DNA of 64,000 nucleotides from Staphylococcus pragensis (GCF_004785665.1 NZ_SRPJ01000001.1:1082876-1146875), one strand, 5' to 3'; counted from the stretch's first letter, positions 20,053-30,880 are shown. A program made the numbers and translations. The notes: generated from the letters alone by a model not told the origin.

Positions 20053-20358
20053 ATGTCGAAATCTAAAAAGTACTTTATTATTTCAGTTGTTTTATTAGTA
20101 ATAAGTTTTTACTTTAATACATTTAACCCATTACTTAGTAGACAAATTACATCAATAAAACATTTATTAATTGCTTGTAGTCTTCTCAATGTGATTATTC
20201 TAATAGCGTCTATTATATTTTCAGATAAAGCCATTAAACATCTTAATTCCAAAAAAGATAAGCTAAGAACTGCCACTAAATTGTTACCTTTTATTATTTT
20301 GGTAGTTATTCTGTTCCATATCTTCGCTTCAATTACCACTTTTGGTGTATTTTCTTAA
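20053..20358 (+). CDS. Small hypothetical membrane protein
   Basis: Protein of 101 residues with three hydrophobic segments (about 7-24, 40-58 and 77-98) separated by short basic loops; no recognisable domain. Start at ATG 20053 with an excellent aggagg six bases upstream; the open frame reaches eight codons further. It lies 59 bases upstream of the CrcB pair and could be co-transcribed, which would be the only hint of function. Confidence 0.65.
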   Translation: MSKSKKYFIISVVLLVISFYFNTFNPLLSRQITSIKHLLIACSLLNVIILIASIIFSDKAIKHLNSKKDKLRTATKLLPFIILVVILFHIFASITTFGVFS

Positions 20359-20417
20359 ATTTTAATGGTAACTTTGAATGTTCAATAAATCAATTTTAAA
20401 ATTATAGGTGAAAGTTC

Positions 20418-20783
20418 ATGCAATATATTTTTGTCTTTATCGGTGGAATGGTTGGTGCATTACTTAGATATTTTATATCTTATATAAATAATGGCATGGC
20501 ATTTCCTATAGGTACTTTAGTAGCCAATTTAGTTGGTGCATTTCTCATGGGATACCTTTCTACTATAGCCATTCAATATTTTAAAGACCATCCTAAGTTC
20601 AAGAAAGGACTAACAACTGGATTTTTAGGTGCCTTAACGACTTTTTCAACGTTCCAATTAGAACTTGTAAAAATGTTTCACCATCATTCCTTTATATTAT
20701 TATTAACTTACGCTTTAGTTAGTTATATAGCAGGAATTTTATTGTGTGGGATAGGCGTAAAATTAGGAGGTCGTACCCAATGA
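20418..20783 (+). CDS. crcB1: Fluoride channel subunit CrcB 1
   Basis: Fluc/CrcB fluoride exporter subunit of 121 residues with four TM helices. Conserved features: [11 protein letters not shown] at the N-terminus, [16 protein letters not shown], and [12 protein letters not shown], the TFST segment that lines the pore. Many Gram-positives, staphylococci included, carry two unequal crcB genes giving a heterodimer; here the second overlaps this stop (ATGA). ATG at 20418 with aggtga. I looked for the fluoride riboswitch upstream and did not find its core. Confidence 0.94.
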   Translation: MQYIFVFIGGMVGALLRYFISYINNGMAFPIGTLVANLVGAFLMGYLSTIAIQYFKDHPKFKKGLTTGFLGALTTFSTFQLELVKMFHHHSFILLLTYALVSYIAGILLCGIGVKLGGRTQ

Positions 20784-21133
20784 TTAATGGCTTATTAATT
20801 ATGCTGGGTGGTGGTTTAGGCGCAGTAGTAAGAGCTTGGTTAACAGACTTTACGAAAAGTAAATGGCCTTCACCATTACCCATAGCGACACTAATAGTGA
20901 ATATTATTGGAAGTTTTTTAATAGGATTAACGTTAGGTGTGACACTTAATCATCCATCGTTCAGCTTATTCTTCTCAACTGGTTTTTTAGGCGGCTTAAC
21001 GACTTTTTCAACATTATCCTATGAGCTGGTCAATTTTATAACACCTAAGTTTAAACCATTACATATTATTAGTTACACAATTTTACAATTTATTATAGGA
21101 TTTTTAGCTTGTTACCTAGGTTATATTCTTTAG
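20780..21133 (+). CDS. crcB2: Fluoride channel subunit CrcB 2
   Basis: Second Fluc/CrcB subunit, 117 residues with four TM helices: [30 protein letters not shown] and [15 protein letters not shown]. Start at ATG 20780, preceded by taggagg and overlapping the crcB1 stop; the open frame extends upstream into crcB1 without need. The tight coupling fits a heteromeric dual-topology channel. A terminator shared with the convergent aldo/keto reductase gene follows. Confidence 0.94.
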   Translation: MINGLLIMLGGGLGAVVRAWLTDFTKSKWPSPLPIATLIVNIIGSFLIGLTLGVTLNHPSFSLFFSTGFLGGLTTFSTLSYELVNFITPKFKPLHIISYTILQFIIGFLACYLGYIL

Positions 21134-21158
21134 TCCTATAATCTTTTTAAAAATAAAT

Positions 21159-21196
21159 GCTATTCATTGACCATGAAGAAGCGGTCAATGAATAGC
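21159..21196. terminator. Bidirectional terminator
   Basis: Perfect 14-base arms (gctattcattgacc and complement) between convergent crcB2 and the aldo/keto reductase gene. Confidence 0.9.
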
Positions 21197-21206
21197 TATT
21201 TTTGTA

Positions 21207-22043
21207 TTAATGTCCTTCAAATGTATTAGGATCTGGTCCTACCCTTTTATCTTTATTTAATTGATCAATGCGATTCATTTGATCTTCAGACAATTCAAAA
21301 TCAAACACATTAATATTTTCTTCAATTCGACTAGGTGTAATTGATTTAGGAATCACAATCACTCCATGTTGAATGTTCCAACGAATAATAACTTGTGCTG
21401 GTGATTTACCTACTTCTTTACCAATCTCAATTAAAGTTTCATCATTTAGAATTTGAGCATTCATTAATGGTGACCATGATTCCATATAAATTTTTTGTGC
21501 ATCTAAATATTTTCTCAATTCATTTTGCGTAAAATAAGGATGAAATTCAACTTGATTGATTACAGGCTTAATTGATACTTGAGCTAGTAAAGCTTCAAGA
21601 TGTTCTGGTTGAAAGTTACTTACACCTATATTTTTTACTTTGCTATCTTTATATAAATCTTCCATACCTTTCCACGTATCAATCATCACTGCTTCATTCG
21701 TACCTGGCCAGTGCACTAAATATAAGTCTAAATAATCAAGACCTAATTTTTTAATACTTGTATCATAAGCTTGAGCTACATTTTCGCGACCAAAATCTTC
21801 AAAATATAATTTAGATGTGACAAAGATATCTTCACGACTTAAACTAGCCGCTTCAAGTCCTTCTTTAATACCTATACCTACTTGTTCTTCGTTCCCATAC
21901 ACTTTAGCTGTATCAATACTACGATAGCCTGATTCAATTGCATGTTTCACTGCTTCTTTACATGTTTCATCATTTTCAACTCTAAATGTACCTAGACCTA
22001 ATTTAGGCATGTGATGTCCATTATAAAACTCAATTGTTTCCAT
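21207..22043 (-). CDS. Aldo/keto reductase (YtbE/YvgN type)
   Basis: NADPH-dependent aldehyde/ketone reductase of 278 residues, single (beta/alpha)8 barrel. The catalytic tetrad is intact: Asp in SIDTAKVYGNE with its Tyr, Lys in TSKLYF, and His in LVHWPG. The NADPH loop IPKSITPSRIEEN is near residue 240. Start ATG at 22043 chosen for gggagggt at good spacing; the frame starts nine codons earlier at an ATG without a site. Physiological substrate unknown; B. subtilis relatives act on methylglyoxal and similar carbonyls. Confidence 0.9.
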   Translation of the reverse strand: METIEFYNGHHMPKLGLGTFRVENDETCKEAVKHAIESGYRSIDTAKVYGNEEQVGIGIKEGLEAASLSREDIFVTSKLYFEDFGRENVAQAYDTSIKKLGLDYLDLYLVHWPGTNEAVMIDTWKGMEDLYKDSKVKNIGVSNFQPEHLEALLAQVSIKPVINQVEFHPYFTQNELRKYLDAQKIYMESWSPLMNAQILNDETLIEIGKEVGKSPAQVIIRWNIQHGVIVIPKSITPSRIEENINVFDFELSEDQMNRIDQLNKDKRVGPDPNTFEGH

Positions 22044-22254
22044 TTTATAGACCCTCCCACTATTTATCATATGATTTATTTATAACATGTATGATGTATA
22101 TGATGATATTATTTTATTCCCTAAAATCTCTCACATTAATACACAAACATGACATTAATAATAATGTGACTCAAACAAGAGTATTTAAAATATTGTTAAA
22201 ATGAATATCAACACACTTACGTAAGAATTTCTTTACAGAAGTACAGGCATGAAA

Positions 22255-22286
22255 AAACGCTAGAAAGAATAATCTTCCTAGCGTTT
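22255..22286 (-). terminator. Terminator of NERD-like gene
   Basis: Arms aaacgctag and ctagcgttt with T run on the minus strand. Confidence 0.8.
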
Positions 22287-22291
22287 AAGTA

Positions 22292-23200
22292 TTAATTAAA
22301 TGTTTCAATTTTATCCATAATAGATTGTAACTCTTCAACATTAAATTGAATTCGTCCGTGGAACACAAACTTATTAAAGAACTCATCTAATTGTTCAGGT
22401 CCTACTAAAACTTTAACACTTGAACTTTGTGCATAATTTGAAATCGTTACATCTCCATCATGTTTAGGATTGAAATACATAATAGAAGTTGGCGTATATT
22501 TCGTACCTAATTGTGTTTGTAAATCAGTCGCTAATTTTTCAATTGCTTCAAGCTGGTCTGAGTAATTTACAAATGATAAAGAAGATTTGTCATCATTCTG
22601 ATCTAACACCAATGTTTGAGGTGATTTAGGATCTAAATCAAGTGTGTTAAACACTTGTTCCATCATAGGTAACTCTTGGAATTGATTACCACTAATACCA
22701 TTGTAAACATGCCCTTTTAACAATTGAGAGTCAATAATATAAAGACCAGTACGTGTTAATACTAAATGACTAATGCGTTGAATATCATTAAACTCATTAC
22801 TTGGTAAAAAGATATTCGCCATAATATGCATATCATCACGTCGAATACGCTTCTCATTCACTAATCGGTCACGAATACCAATTAATCGCATGTCCGTTAC
22901 ATATTCACTTGTATTTTTAGAGAAAAGTTTTAAAGCATCAATTTCACGATTTTTTCCGCTAATTGTGGCATCGAAATCTTCTTTTTGTCGAGTAACTTGT
23001 TTCTTGTTTTCGATACGCTCTTTTTCTAAAGCCTCTTCATGCGACTCTAGCATTTGCTTTTCTTTAAGACTGTATTCTTCTTTCGTATTCTGTTTGATAT
23101 TATTTTTACTTTTCAAGGTAACTAAGAATAATATTAAACAAATGATTGCTACAACAATTGCTGCAATTAAACCAATTTCTATTGGTCCAAATGAATTCAT
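22292..23200 (-). CDS. Membrane-anchored NERD-like domain protein
   Basis: Protein of 302 residues. One N-terminal TM helix (IGLIAAIVVAIICLILFLV) is followed by a charged coiled-coil stretch (about residues 30-95) and then a cytoplasmic domain containing HLVLTRTGLYIIDSQLLKGHVYNG. That segment resembles the core of the nuclease-related (NERD) domain, where a glycine-turn, IDxK and GxIxG are typical; here K is replaced by Q. Function unknown. It stands alone downstream of metK on the same strand with its own terminator. Confidence 0.6.
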   Translation of the reverse strand: MNSFGPIEIGLIAAIVVAIICLILFLVTLKSKNNIKQNTKEEYSLKEKQMLESHEEALEKERIENKKQVTRQKEDFDATISGKNREIDALKLFSKNTSEYVTDMRLIGIRDRLVNEKRIRRDDMHIMANIFLPSNEFNDIQRISHLVLTRTGLYIIDSQLLKGHVYNGISGNQFQELPMMEQVFNTLDLDPKSPQTLVLDQNDDKSSLSFVNYSDQLEAIEKLATDLQTQLGTKYTPTSIMYFNPKHDGDVTISNYAQSSSVKVLVGPEQLDEFFNKFVFHGRIQFNVEELQSIMDKIETFN

Positions 23201-23357
23201 TAAAACAACGCTCCTTCAGACTGTAGACAATTTCTTTCAGTCATTATACTTAAAATTACTTTATCGACAAGCTTACTTCTTTACTATCAATAGTCCTAAT
23301 TATAATAGAAATGATTAATAATTTCGATATAAAACATCAAATTTTGTATAGAGGTAA

Positions 23358-24554
23358 TTATGCTTGTACAGCATCTTTTAAGACATTAACTTTGTCTAAT
23401 TTCTCCCATGGTAATAGGACATCAGTACGTCCAAAGTGACCATAAGCTGCTGTTTGTTTATAAATTGGTTGTTTTAAGTCTAACATTTTAATAATGCCCG
23501 CTGGTCTTAAGTCAAAGTGTGCTCTAACCGCTTCAACTAATTGTGCTTCTGATACTTTACCAGTATTAAATGTATCAATAGAAATCGAAACTGGTTCAGC
23601 TACACCAATTGCGTAAGCTAATTGAACTTCACATTGATCAGCTAACTCAGCTGCGACAATATTTTTAGCTACATATCTTGCTGCATATGCTGCTGAACGG
23701 TCTACTTTAGTTGGGTCCTTACCACTAAAGCAACCGCCACCATGACGCGCATAACCACCGTACGTATCTACGATAATTTTACGTCCTGTTAAACCAGCGT
23801 CCCCTTGAGGTCCACCGATTACGAAACGACCTGTTGGATTAATAAAGAATTTAGTTTCGTCATCAATTAAGCCTTCTGGTACCGTAGGATAAATGACATG
23901 TTCTTTAATATCACTTTGAATTTGTTCTAATTCAATATCATCAGCATGTTGAGATGATACAACGATTGTGTCGATACGTTTAGGTTTGTCATCTTCATCA
24001 TATTCTACAGTTACTTGAACTTTACCGTCAGGACGTAAGTAATCTAAAATACCATCCTTACGTACATCTGATAGACGTTTAGCAAGTTGATGAGATAAGA
24101 AGATTGGTAAAGGCATATATGTTTCAGTTTCATTTGTAGCGTAACCAAACATTAAACCTTGGTCTCCTGCACCAGTTGCTTCAATTTCTTCTTCTGAAAT
24201 ATCTTCACGGTACTCTAATGCTTTATCTACACCTTGTGCAATGTCTGGAGATTGTTCATCAATTGCAGTTAATACTGCCATTGTTTGATAATCATAACCA
24301 TATTTTGCGCGTGTATAACCAATATTTTTAATTGTTTCGCGTACAACTTTAGGGATATCTACATATGTAGAAGTTGAAATTTCTCCTGCAATTAAAGCCA
24401 TACCTGTTGTCACTGTCGTTTCACAAGCGACACGTGCATTTGGATCATCTTTTAAGATTTCGTCTAAAATGGCATCAGAAACTTGGTCAGCGATCTTATC
24501 AGGGTGGCCTTCAGTCACTGATTCTGAAGTAAATAAACGTTTATTATAAGTCAT
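23358..24554 (-). CDS. metK: S-adenosylmethionine synthetase
   Basis: Makes SAM from methionine and ATP; 398 residues, normal size, cytoplasmic tetramer in relatives. Motifs: [11 protein letters not shown] at the N-terminus, [12 protein letters not shown], and the P-loop-like [19 protein letters not shown] at 24554 with aaggag. A SAM-I riboswitch with its own terminator precedes it, so high SAM should end transcription early. Its promoter is back-to-back with that of pckA. Confidence 0.99.
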   Translation of the reverse strand: MTYNKRLFTSESVTEGHPDKIADQVSDAILDEILKDDPNARVACETTVTTGMALIAGEISTSTYVDIPKVVRETIKNIGYTRAKYGYDYQTMAVLTAIDEQSPDIAQGVDKALEYREDISEEEIEATGAGDQGLMFGYATNETETYMPLPIFLSHQLAKRLSDVRKDGILDYLRPDGKVQVTVEYDEDDKPKRIDTIVVSSQHADDIELEQIQSDIKEHVIYPTVPEGLIDDETKFFINPTGRFVIGGPQGDAGLTGRKIIVDTYGGYARHGGGCFSGKDPTKVDRSAAYAARYVAKNIVAAELADQCEVQLAYAIGVAEPVSISIDTFNTGKVSEAQLVEAVRAHFDLRPAGIIKMLDLKQPIYKQTAAYGHFGRTDVLLPWEKLDKVNVLKDAVQA

Positions 24555-24617
24555 GTTTTGCTCCTTTTATTATTTAAATTTACGAAAATTCTCTTTCAAA
24601 TTGTGAGCTCAAAATAA

Positions 24618-24657
24618 AAGAGCCCTCTTCACTATAAAAGATAGAGAGAAGGCTCTT
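24618..24657 (-). terminator. Riboswitch terminator before metK
   Basis: Pairing of aagagcc with ggctctt and inner bases, followed on the minus strand by TTTTATTTT. It is the expression platform of the SAM-I switch. Confidence 0.85.
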
Positions 24658-24670
24658 AAACGTCCATTCG

Positions 24671-24783
24671 CTCTTATCGTTCAGACCATATATGTCTGCA
24701 AACGGTTTGGCACCTTTCTTTTGTTAAAAAGAGGTTGCTGGGTTTCATTGGGTCCATGTCCCTCCACCACTCAGGATAAGAGA
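24671..24783 (-). promoter_or_regulatory. SAM-I riboswitch (S-box)
   Basis: The minus strand begins with CTCTTATCC and continues with the S-box core GAGTGGTGGAGGGAC, GGACCCAATGAAACCC and GCAACC. The closing GATAAGAG (24671-24679) pairs with the 5' end to form P1. Senses SAM and controls metK. Confidence 0.97.
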
Positions 24784-24797
24784 ATCCGTTACTAACT

Positions 24798-24826
24798 ATA
24801 CTACCGAATCCCCTCATCAATGTCAA
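24798..24826 (-). promoter_or_regulatory. Promoter of metK leader
   Basis: Consensus TTGACA (24821-24826) and TAGTAT (24798-24803), 17-base spacing on the minus strand. Confidence 0.7.
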
Positions 24827-24893
24827 TTTCGATTTTTAAAAGTTTTTGTCTTTTCCAGGTGGAATAAATAAGGCAATATGTTATACTAATTTA

Positions 24894-24908
24894 ATGTAAA
24901 GGCTTACA
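24894..24908 (+). promoter_or_regulatory. Probable cre site of pckA
   Basis: ATGTAAAGGCTTACA matches the cre consensus except for the first base of the central CG (GG here). It sits just after a TATACT -10 box (extended, TGTTATACT), near the expected transcription start, a repressing position. Gluconeogenic pckA is a known target of carbon catabolite control in staphylococci. Confidence 0.6.
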
Positions 24909-24946
24909 CGAAATATTTCAATAAATTGATGCTGGAGGGATTGGGT

Positions 24947-26539
24947 ATGTCAGTAGATACATACAGCGAAACACCTAAAATTAAACATTTGTTAGAGAAA
25001 GAAAGCTCACTGTTTCAACTTTCTACTACACAACTTTACAACAAGATTTTAGATAATAACGAGGGCGAATTAACTGAACTAGGAGCAATCAATGCAAGTA
25101 CAGGTAAATATACTGGACGTTCTCCTAAAGATAAATTCATCGTAACTGAACCTTCTTATAAAGATAATATCCACTGGGGAGATATTAACCAACCTATTGA
25201 TGAAGAAACCTTCTTAAATCTCTATAATAAAGTTTTAGACTATCTTGAAAAAAAAGATGAACTTTACGTCTTCAACGGCTATGCTGGAAGCGACAAAGAT
25301 ACTCAACTTAAACTAACGGTTATCAATGAATTAGCATGGCATAACCTATTTGCACAAAACATGTTTATTAGACCTGACTCAGTTGAAGAAGCTAAAAATA
25401 TTAAGCCAAACTTCACAATTGTTTCAGCACCTCATTTCAAAGCAGATCCAGAAGTAGATGGCACTAAGTCAGAAACATTTGTTATTATTTCATTCAAACA
25501 TAAAACAATTTTAATCGGTGGTACTGAATACGCTGGGGAAATGAAAAAAGGAATCTTCTCAGTAATGAACTACTTATTACCAATGCAAGACATTATGAGT
25601 ATGCACTGCTCTGCAAACGTAGGTGACAAAGGCGATGTAGCTTTATTCTTCGGTTTATCAGGAACTGGTAAAACAACGTTATCTGCTGCACCTGACCGTA
25701 AATTAATCGGTGATGATGAACATGGTTGGAATAAAAATGGTGTCTTCAATATTGAAGGTGGATGCTATGCTAAAGCAATTAACCTTTCAAAAGAAAAAGA
25801 ACCTCAAATCTTCAATGCTATTGAATATGGTACAATTCTAGAAAATACTGTAGTTGATGAACGCGGTCGTGTAGATTTCGACGATAACACTAATACTGAA
25901 AATACACGTGCAGCTTACCCTATTCACCATATCGATAATATTGTGTTACCTTCAAAAGCAGCACATCCTAATACGATTATCTTCTTAACTGCAGATGCAT
26001 TCGGAGTACTTCCTCCAATTGCTAAATTATCTAAATCACAAGCAATGTATCATTTCTTAAGTGGTTTCACTTCTAAACTAGCTGGTACAGAACGCGGTGT
26101 AACAGAACCTGAACCATCATTCTCAACATGCTTCGGTGCACCATTCTTACCATTAAACCCTACTAAATATGCTAATTTATTAGGTAAATTAATCGATGAG
26201 CATGATGTAGATGTTTATTTAGTAAACACAGGATGGACTGGCGGTAAATACGGTGTAGGCCGTCGTATTAGCTTACACTATACACGCTACATGGTTGACC
26301 AAGCTATTACTGGTAAATTAAAAAATGCTGAATTCATTAAAGATGAAAAATTCGGCTTAAGCATTCCTACTGAAATAGAAGACGTACCTAAAACAATCTT
26401 AAATCCAATCAACGCATGGAGTGATTCAGATAAATATCGTGCTCAAGCTGATGATTTAATTAAACGCTTTGAAGAAAACTTCAAAAAATTCGGTCCGGAA
26501 GTTAAAGAAATTGCTGAAACTGGTGGATTCAATAAATAA
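24947..26539 (+). CDS. pckA: Phosphoenolpyruvate carboxykinase (ATP)
   Basis: Gluconeogenic enzyme converting oxaloacetate and ATP to PEP, ADP and CO2; 530 residues. The kinase-type P-loop is [12 protein letters not shown] (about residues 240-251) with GDDEHGW behind it (kinase-2 metal site). [11 protein letters not shown] and RTAYPI-like substrate loops are present. I start at ATG 24947 (MSVDTYSE), seven bases after ggaggg; the frame opens seven codons earlier. Expected to be expressed without glucose, in line with the near-cre upstream. Confidence 0.98.
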   Translation: MSVDTYSETPKIKHLLEKESSLFQLSTTQLYNKILDNNEGELTELGAINASTGKYTGRSPKDKFIVTEPSYKDNIHWGDINQPIDEETFLNLYNKVLDYLEKKDELYVFNGYAGSDKDTQLKLTVINELAWHNLFAQNMFIRPDSVEEAKNIKPNFTIVSAPHFKADPEVDGTKSETFVIISFKHKTILIGGTEYAGEMKKGIFSVMNYLLPMQDIMSMHCSANVGDKGDVALFFGLSGTGKTTLSAAPDRKLIGDDEHGWNKNGVFNIEGGCYAKAINLSKEKEPQIFNAIEYGTILENTVVDERGRVDFDDNTNTENTRAAYPIHHIDNIVLPSKAAHPNTIIFLTADAFGVLPPIAKLSKSQAMYHFLSGFTSKLAGTERGVTEPEPSFSTCFGAPFLPLNPTKYANLLGKLIDEHDVDVYLVNTGWTGGKYGVGRRISLHYTRYMVDQAITGKLKNAEFIKDEKFGLSIPTEIEDVPKTILNPINAWSDSDKYRAQADDLIKRFEENFKKFGPEVKEIAETGGFNK

Positions 26540-26550
26540 TTATTAAATAG

Positions 26551-26606
26551 GAAAATGCCCACTCCACTGACATCTTGATGATGTATCAGTGAGACTGGGC
26601 ATTTTC
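26551..26606. terminator. Bidirectional terminator after pckA
   Basis: Arms gaaaatgccc and gggcattttc with a long imperfect inner stem (cactga/tcagtg). The 3' end of the convergent hydrolase gene runs into it. Confidence 0.85.
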
Positions 26607-27383
26607 TTTTTGTTCTTCAATTTTTTTCATCCAATCATGAATATAATTCAACGCTTCTTTCATTGCTTTAGGGCGTGGCACATGACCTTCTTCTAATTGA
26701 TAGAATGTATCGTACAGAGCCTCCTTTTTCTGCAACTGTTCTTCCAAGTAATAACCTTGATGAATGCCAACCTGCCAATCTTTGCCTCCATGTACAATCA
26801 ATATTGGTGGGCTCGTACTATCAATTGATTTGAGTGCATCACGTTTCTCATACTCGTCTTTATCTTTCTTCGGATGACCAACCATCCGTCTCAACATGCC
26901 ACGCAAATCTACTCGTTCTTCATACATTAATCGCACATCAGAGACGCCACCCCATGCAATATAACTATCAACTGGATAATCTTGGAAAGTTAGCAACCCT
27001 TGAAGTCCCCCTCTTGAGAATCCAATCATATGTACATAAGCCTTTGGATATTTCTTTTTTAAAATGTGCACGAGTTCTGTCACGTCGTTTAAATCTGCAC
27101 GACAAAATTCATCTCGACCTTCACTACCATTACTTCCTCTATAATATGGTCCTACAACTAATGTATTTAAATTCGCAAACTGCATCAATCTCGCAGCACG
27201 TACACGTCCAACTTGCCCCTTGCCTCCACGTAGATATATCACTATACGTTCTACATGCTCATTGTAAGGCGTCATTTGTAAGGCTTTGACTTTAAGATGA
27301 TTAACCTCATACGTTATCTCTTCAAAACGGTGCGTGTGTGATTCAATCGGCATTTTTTTAGTAGCTATAATACCCAAGCTCAA
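26586..27383 (-). CDS. Alpha/beta hydrolase, prolyl-oligopeptidase-like
   Basis: Protein of 265 residues with an intact hydrolase triad: nucleophile elbow GFSRGG, Asp in HGGKDWQV and His in EEGHVPRP. RGGKGQVGRVRAARL precedes the strand order usual for the S9-like hydrolases. Substrate unknown. The start is a TTG at 27383 with ggag seven bases upstream; this overlaps the end of the Nudix gene by 26 bases, so coupling is likely. The next internal ATG (27353) has no ribosome site. Confidence 0.82.
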   Translation of the reverse strand: MSLGIIATKKMPIESHTHRFEEITYEVNHLKVKALQMTPYNEHVERIVIYLRGGKGQVGRVRAARLMQFANLNTLVVGPYYRGSNGSEGRDEFCRADLNDVTELVHILKKKYPKAYVHMIGFSRGGLQGLLTFQDYPVDSYIAWGGVSDVRLMYEERVDLRGMLRRMVGHPKKDKDEYEKRDALKSIDSTSPPILIVHGGKDWQVGIHQGYYLEEQLQKKEALYDTFYQLEEGHVPRPKAMKEALNYIHDWMKKIEEQKENAQSH

Positions 27384-27831
27384 TCACCCTCTCCAAACAT
27401 TTGAGAATAGCGTCATCTTGAATTAAATAACTTTGATACGCTTCAGAAATATCATCAATACGCTTAAATAGCTCTGGACCCTTAGTTTCTAAGTAGTCAT
27501 TTTTATTTTGAATCTCTTTGACATCAATGACATAAACATCTTTAGCAAACTTAGAGCCATCATTAGTATGCACTTGATATTGAGCAATATAATTTATATC
27601 ATCAGCAATTGCACCTGTTTCTTCGAACAACTCCCTCTCAATCGCTTGTTGACTAGATTCTCCTTGTTCAACTTTACCACCAGGAAATTCAATATCTCTT
27701 TGTTTATGTTGCGTAAATAATAGCTGTTTTCTGAAAATGGGAATAGCTAAAACGTGATTACCATTCGGTTCATCATTATTGGTTTTAAACTGCATTGTGA
27801 CACGTCTATTATCTTTATCTACAAACTCCAC
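27358..27831 (-). CDS. ytkD: Nudix hydrolase, YtkD-like nucleoside triphosphatase
   Basis: Nudix enzyme of 157 residues, probably hydrolysing (oxidised) nucleoside triphosphates. The Nudix box is complete: [19 protein letters not shown] then EETG. The N-terminus [14 protein letters not shown] aligns with B. subtilis YtkD. I start at GTG 27831 since it gives that alignment and acceptable spacing to aaaggag; an upstream GTG (27840) lies only 2 bases from the site. First gene of a two-gene unit with the hydrolase, divergent from yidD. Confidence 0.88.
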   Translation of the reverse strand: MEFVDKDNRRVTMQFKTNNDEPNGNHVLAIPIFRKQLLFTQHKQRDIEFPGGKVEQGESSQQAIERELFEETGAIADDINYIAQYQVHTNDGSKFAKDVYVIDVKEIQNKNDYLETKGPELFKRIDDISEAYQSYLIQDDAILKCLERVIELGYYSY

Positions 27832-27895
27832 GTTCCTCACTACTCCTTTGAATGTGTTAAACTATTTAATAATTAATCCATGTTGGAGGGTATCT

Positions 27896-28141
27896 ATGTT
27901 TAAAAAATTCTTTTTAGGCATTATTCATATATATCAACGTTATATTTCACCTATGACACCACCGACTTGTCGCTTCTATCCTACTTGTTCAGAATATACT
28001 AGAGAAGCAATTGAAGTCTATGGTGCCTTTAAAGGTGGATATATGGGCGTGCGTCGTATTTTAAAATGTCATCCACTTCATAAAGGTGGTTTCGACCCTG
28101 TGCCTTTGAAAAAAGATAACCACGATCATCATCACTCATAA
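27896..28141 (+). CDS. yidD: Membrane protein insertion efficiency factor YidD
   Basis: Small protein of 81 residues assisting YidC/Sec membrane insertion. Signature seen: [27 protein letters not shown], with the two conserved cysteine clusters, and [21 protein letters not shown]-terminus is His-rich. ATG at 27896 with ggaggg 6 bases upstream. Its 3' end overlaps that of convergent menC by 10 bases. Confidence 0.94.
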   Translation: MFKKFFLGIIHIYQRYISPMTPPTCRFYPTCSEYTREAIEVYGAFKGGYMGVRRILKCHPLHKGGFDPVPLKKDNHDHHHS

Positions 28142-29139
28142 GGTATTAATTGCGTTTTATTAATCATTGGGGGATTAAAATGAATTAATCCCTCTTTTAA
28201 TTTACCTATGCCTTGCGTAAAATCTTCTTTAAAATAATACCCATCCGGCGTAATATCTCCTGGATAATCCCCCTCTTTTGCTAACAACGCTGTAAAGTAA
28301 CGGCTCAAACCATATTCGTACATTCCGCCAACTACCACTTTAACTTGGTGTTGATGTACAGTTTGAATTAATTGTTGTGCTTTATCAATCCCACCTACTC
28401 TAAATGGTTTAATAACCACCACTTCGATTGGATAATGTTCAATGATTGAAATAATCGCTTCTTCATTAAGTGCTTTTTCGTCTACAGCAATAGGTGGATA
28501 ATTATTTAAATCTACTTCATTAAGTAGAGATAACGATTTAAAAGGTTCTTCGATGTATATAATATTTTGCGACGTCACTTGTTCTACCTTTTCCAAATCA
28601 CTAATAGTTAATGATTCATTAGCATCTAAAGCTAAATAGTAATTGTGCTTGAGATGTGTATCTAACTTACGAATATCCTCATTTAAATGATTAGACCACT
28701 TAAGCTTAATACGAGGCGGTTGCGTCGTTTGAAGTGTTTGTAACTGTGACTTCGTTAAACCACTAGCAGTCGCACCATACTCTACGGTGAAACTAGGTAG
28801 CTGATGATACATTTGATAAATTGCCATCACTGCTGTACAACGTGCTGCTGGAAAAGACTCAAGCTGATTCAAATATGGCTCCCAATCCGCAAAACTATTA
28901 AATATAACTCCTTTAATGTTTCTCGCCAAATCTTCTAAAATGCTTTTTACAGAATAAATGGTTTCTTTATCATACCAATTTGTTTCAAACGCATTGCATT
29001 CTCCAAAATAAGATTGATTTTTATCAGTGATGAATTCCACTATAAGCGCTTTTCGGTGTGTCATTTGAACTTTTGGAGTGATAATTGGAGAATGAAATGG
29101 TGCATTAAAGTAATAAAAATTGACTTCTTTAATTTTCAT
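28132..29139 (-). CDS. menC: o-Succinylbenzoate synthase
   Basis: Menaquinone pathway enzyme of the enolase superfamily, 335 residues; dehydrates SHCHC to OSB. The lysine pair KLKW, the metal ligands in LDANES, IEEP and AVDEKAL, and the C-terminal [10 protein letters not shown] are in place. The ATG overlaps the menE stop by 11 bases, so the two are coupled (menE-menC). In S. aureus the same pair adjoins yidD. Confidence 0.95.
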   Translation of the reverse strand: MKIKEVNFYYFNAPFHSPIITPKVQMTHRKALIVEFITDKNQSYFGECNAFETNWYDKETIYSVKSILEDLARNIKGVIFNSFADWEPYLNQLESFPAARCTAVMAIYQMYHQLPSFTVEYGATASGLTKSQLQTLQTTQPPRIKLKWSNHLNEDIRKLDTHLKHNYYLALDANESLTISDLEKVEQVTSQNIIYIEEPFKSLSLLNEVDLNNYPPIAVDEKALNEEAIISIIEHYPIEVVVIKPFRVGGIDKAQQLIQTVHQHQVKVVVGGMYEYGLSRYFTALLAKEGDYPGDITPDGYYFKEDFTQGIGKLKEGLIHFNPPMINKTQLIPYE

Positions 29140-30535
29140 ATTGATTAACCTGTGAAATCACTTTATTGCGTTGTAATTTTCCAGTAGAAGTATAAGGTAA
29201 TGATTCCATGCGATAATAATGTTTAGGAATTTTGTACTTAGCTAAATTATTTTGCAGAAATTGGATAAGTTCATCCCTTGAAAGTTCATTTTCAGAAACA
29301 TAAAAAAGCACTGGAATTTGGCCCCAGGTTTCGTCCCTTTGTGGAACACATACCGCATCTTCTATACTTTCAAATTTCTTAGCAATCGTTTCAATTTCAT
29401 ATGGATAAATGTTTTCGCCGCCACTGATAATCAAGTCTTTACGACGATCATAGACCATAACATAACCTTCGTCATCAATTTCAGCAATATCGCCCGTTTT
29501 GAAATAGCCATCTTCAAACGTGTCATCCAGTTGCTTAGGATATAAATAGCCATTCATGACATTATTTCCTTTGATAAGAAGCTCTCCATGCCCTTCTTCA
29601 TTTGGATTTTTAATTTTAACTTTCACATTTTCACTTGGTTTGCCAACAGTATCATAACGTTGCGCAAGCATCTCTGGCGTTGCAGTTAAGAATTGAGAAC
29701 ATGTCTCCGTCATCCCAAACGAATTATAAATTGGTAAGTGATTACTAAGTGCTTGATCAATTAACGTTGATGATAACTTCGCGCCACCTAGTAATATTTT
29801 TTCAATTGAAAATGGTTGATTTAACCCCGCATCCATGAGCCATTTTAATGTCTGTGGTACAAGTGACACATGAGTAGGTTGCTCTTCTTCTATAATATTA
29901 AGCATTGTTTGAGTATCATATTTCTTTAAAATGCGAACTGTGAAGCCTTCAATAATTGAACGTAAAATCACACTTAAACCTGAGATATGATAGATAGGCA
30001 GTACAGATAGCCATATTGTATCTTGATCAAAGCCTAAACTCTGTTTACATCCTATGGCACTCGCATAATGATTTTCAAAGGTTTGTGGAACTGCCTTTTG
30101 AGGACCTGTAGTACCAGAAGTAAACATAATTGAAGCAATACGTGTAATATCGAACGATTGAGTGTTTGAAGTTGGTTCAAGTGTATTTAATTCATTGAAA
30201 TAAACAATTTTAAAAGAAGGTAAATCAAAATTCGTAGTAGAAATAATTGTAGAAATATCTACAGAGCACATTTGATTAATCATTTCTTGTTGCGTCAGAC
30301 GTGTATTAATCATAGCAACTTCAATATTAGCTAACCAGCATGCGTTCACCAATATTACTGAGTCAATGTCATTATGAATATATAGCCCTACTCTATTTTC
30401 ATTTAATGATATTAACTGTTGAGATAATTCGAAAGCACGATGATATAAATCTTCAAACGTCATAGCAAATTTACCATCAGTAACTGCAATTTTATTTTTA
30501 TTCTTTATACTCTGTTCTTTTAACCAAAAATCCAA
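29129..30535 (-). CDS. menE: o-Succinylbenzoate-CoA ligase
   Basis: ANL-family ligase activating OSB with ATP and CoA in menaquinone synthesis; 468 residues. Adenylation motifs: [15 protein letters not shown] (P-loop), [36 protein letters not shown] and the C-terminal TSTGKLQR with the catalytic Lys. I start at a TTG (30535, MDFWLKEQ), eight bases after ggagg, because S. aureus MenE starts the same way; an ATG lies five codons upstream inside the site itself and the frame opens further still. Confidence 0.95.
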   Translation of the reverse strand: MDFWLKEQSIKNKNKIAVTDGKFAMTFEDLYHRAFELSQQLISLNENRVGLYIHNDIDSVILVNACWLANIEVAMINTRLTQQEMINQMCSVDISTIISTTNFDLPSFKIVYFNELNTLEPTSNTQSFDITRIASIMFTSGTTGPQKAVPQTFENHYASAIGCKQSLGFDQDTIWLSVLPIYHISGLSVILRSIIEGFTVRILKKYDTQTMLNIIEEEQPTHVSLVPQTLKWLMDAGLNQPFSIEKILLGGAKLSSTLIDQALSNHLPIYNSFGMTETCSQFLTATPEMLAQRYDTVGKPSENVKVKIKNPNEEGHGELLIKGNNVMNGYLYPKQLDDTFEDGYFKTGDIAEIDDEGYVMVYDRRKDLIISGGENIYPYEIETIAKKFESIEDAVCVPQRDETWGQIPVLFYVSENELSRDELIQFLQNNLAKYKIPKHYYRMESLPYTSTGKLQRNKVISQVNQYEN

Positions 30536-30661
30536 AATACATTCCTCCATATAATATACATATTTATTATAACGATTTTCTTTAGAGTTAGCAGTGGATG
30601 TGATTAAAAGAATTAAATAATTATCTCCTAGATTCATTACAAAAGTGTTAAAAATAAAAAA

Positions 30662-30685
30662 GAAGACAATTTGAATTGCCTTCTT
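30662..30685 (-). terminator. Terminator of tRNA cluster 1
   Basis: Arms agaagacaatt and aattgccttct, with a T-rich tail on the minus strand, 50 bases beyond tRNA-Ser. Confidence 0.75.
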
Positions 30686-30734
30686 TCTTAATTCATTAGC
30701 TCATAACAAATATTAATCATTCTGAGCTATAAAA

Positions 30735-30824
30735 CGGGAAGTAAGGGATTCGAACCCTTGAAACGCTTGTGGCGTTTACACACTTTCCAGGCGTGCTCCT
30801 TCGGCCAGACTCGGACAACTTCCC
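30735..30824 (-). tRNA. tRNA-Ser (GGA)
   Basis: Class II tRNA with long variable arm; anticodon loop CTGGAAA. Acceptor GGGAAGT/ACTTCCC; no encoded CCA. Last gene of cluster 1. Confidence 0.95.
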
Positions 30825-30880
30825 CCATTATAAAATTGTGTAAATAAAAAAACAGAAGCGATATTTCACTTCTGTTTGGA

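Noticed and set aside
20359..20417. Possible fluoride riboswitch before crcB1
   Set aside because: The region is only 59 bases and lacks the conserved GGNGAUGG/ACCGCUGAUG parts.
26834..27289. 151-residue plus-strand frame
   Set aside because: Opposite to the alpha/beta hydrolase with an intact triad; composition is that of an antisense shadow.
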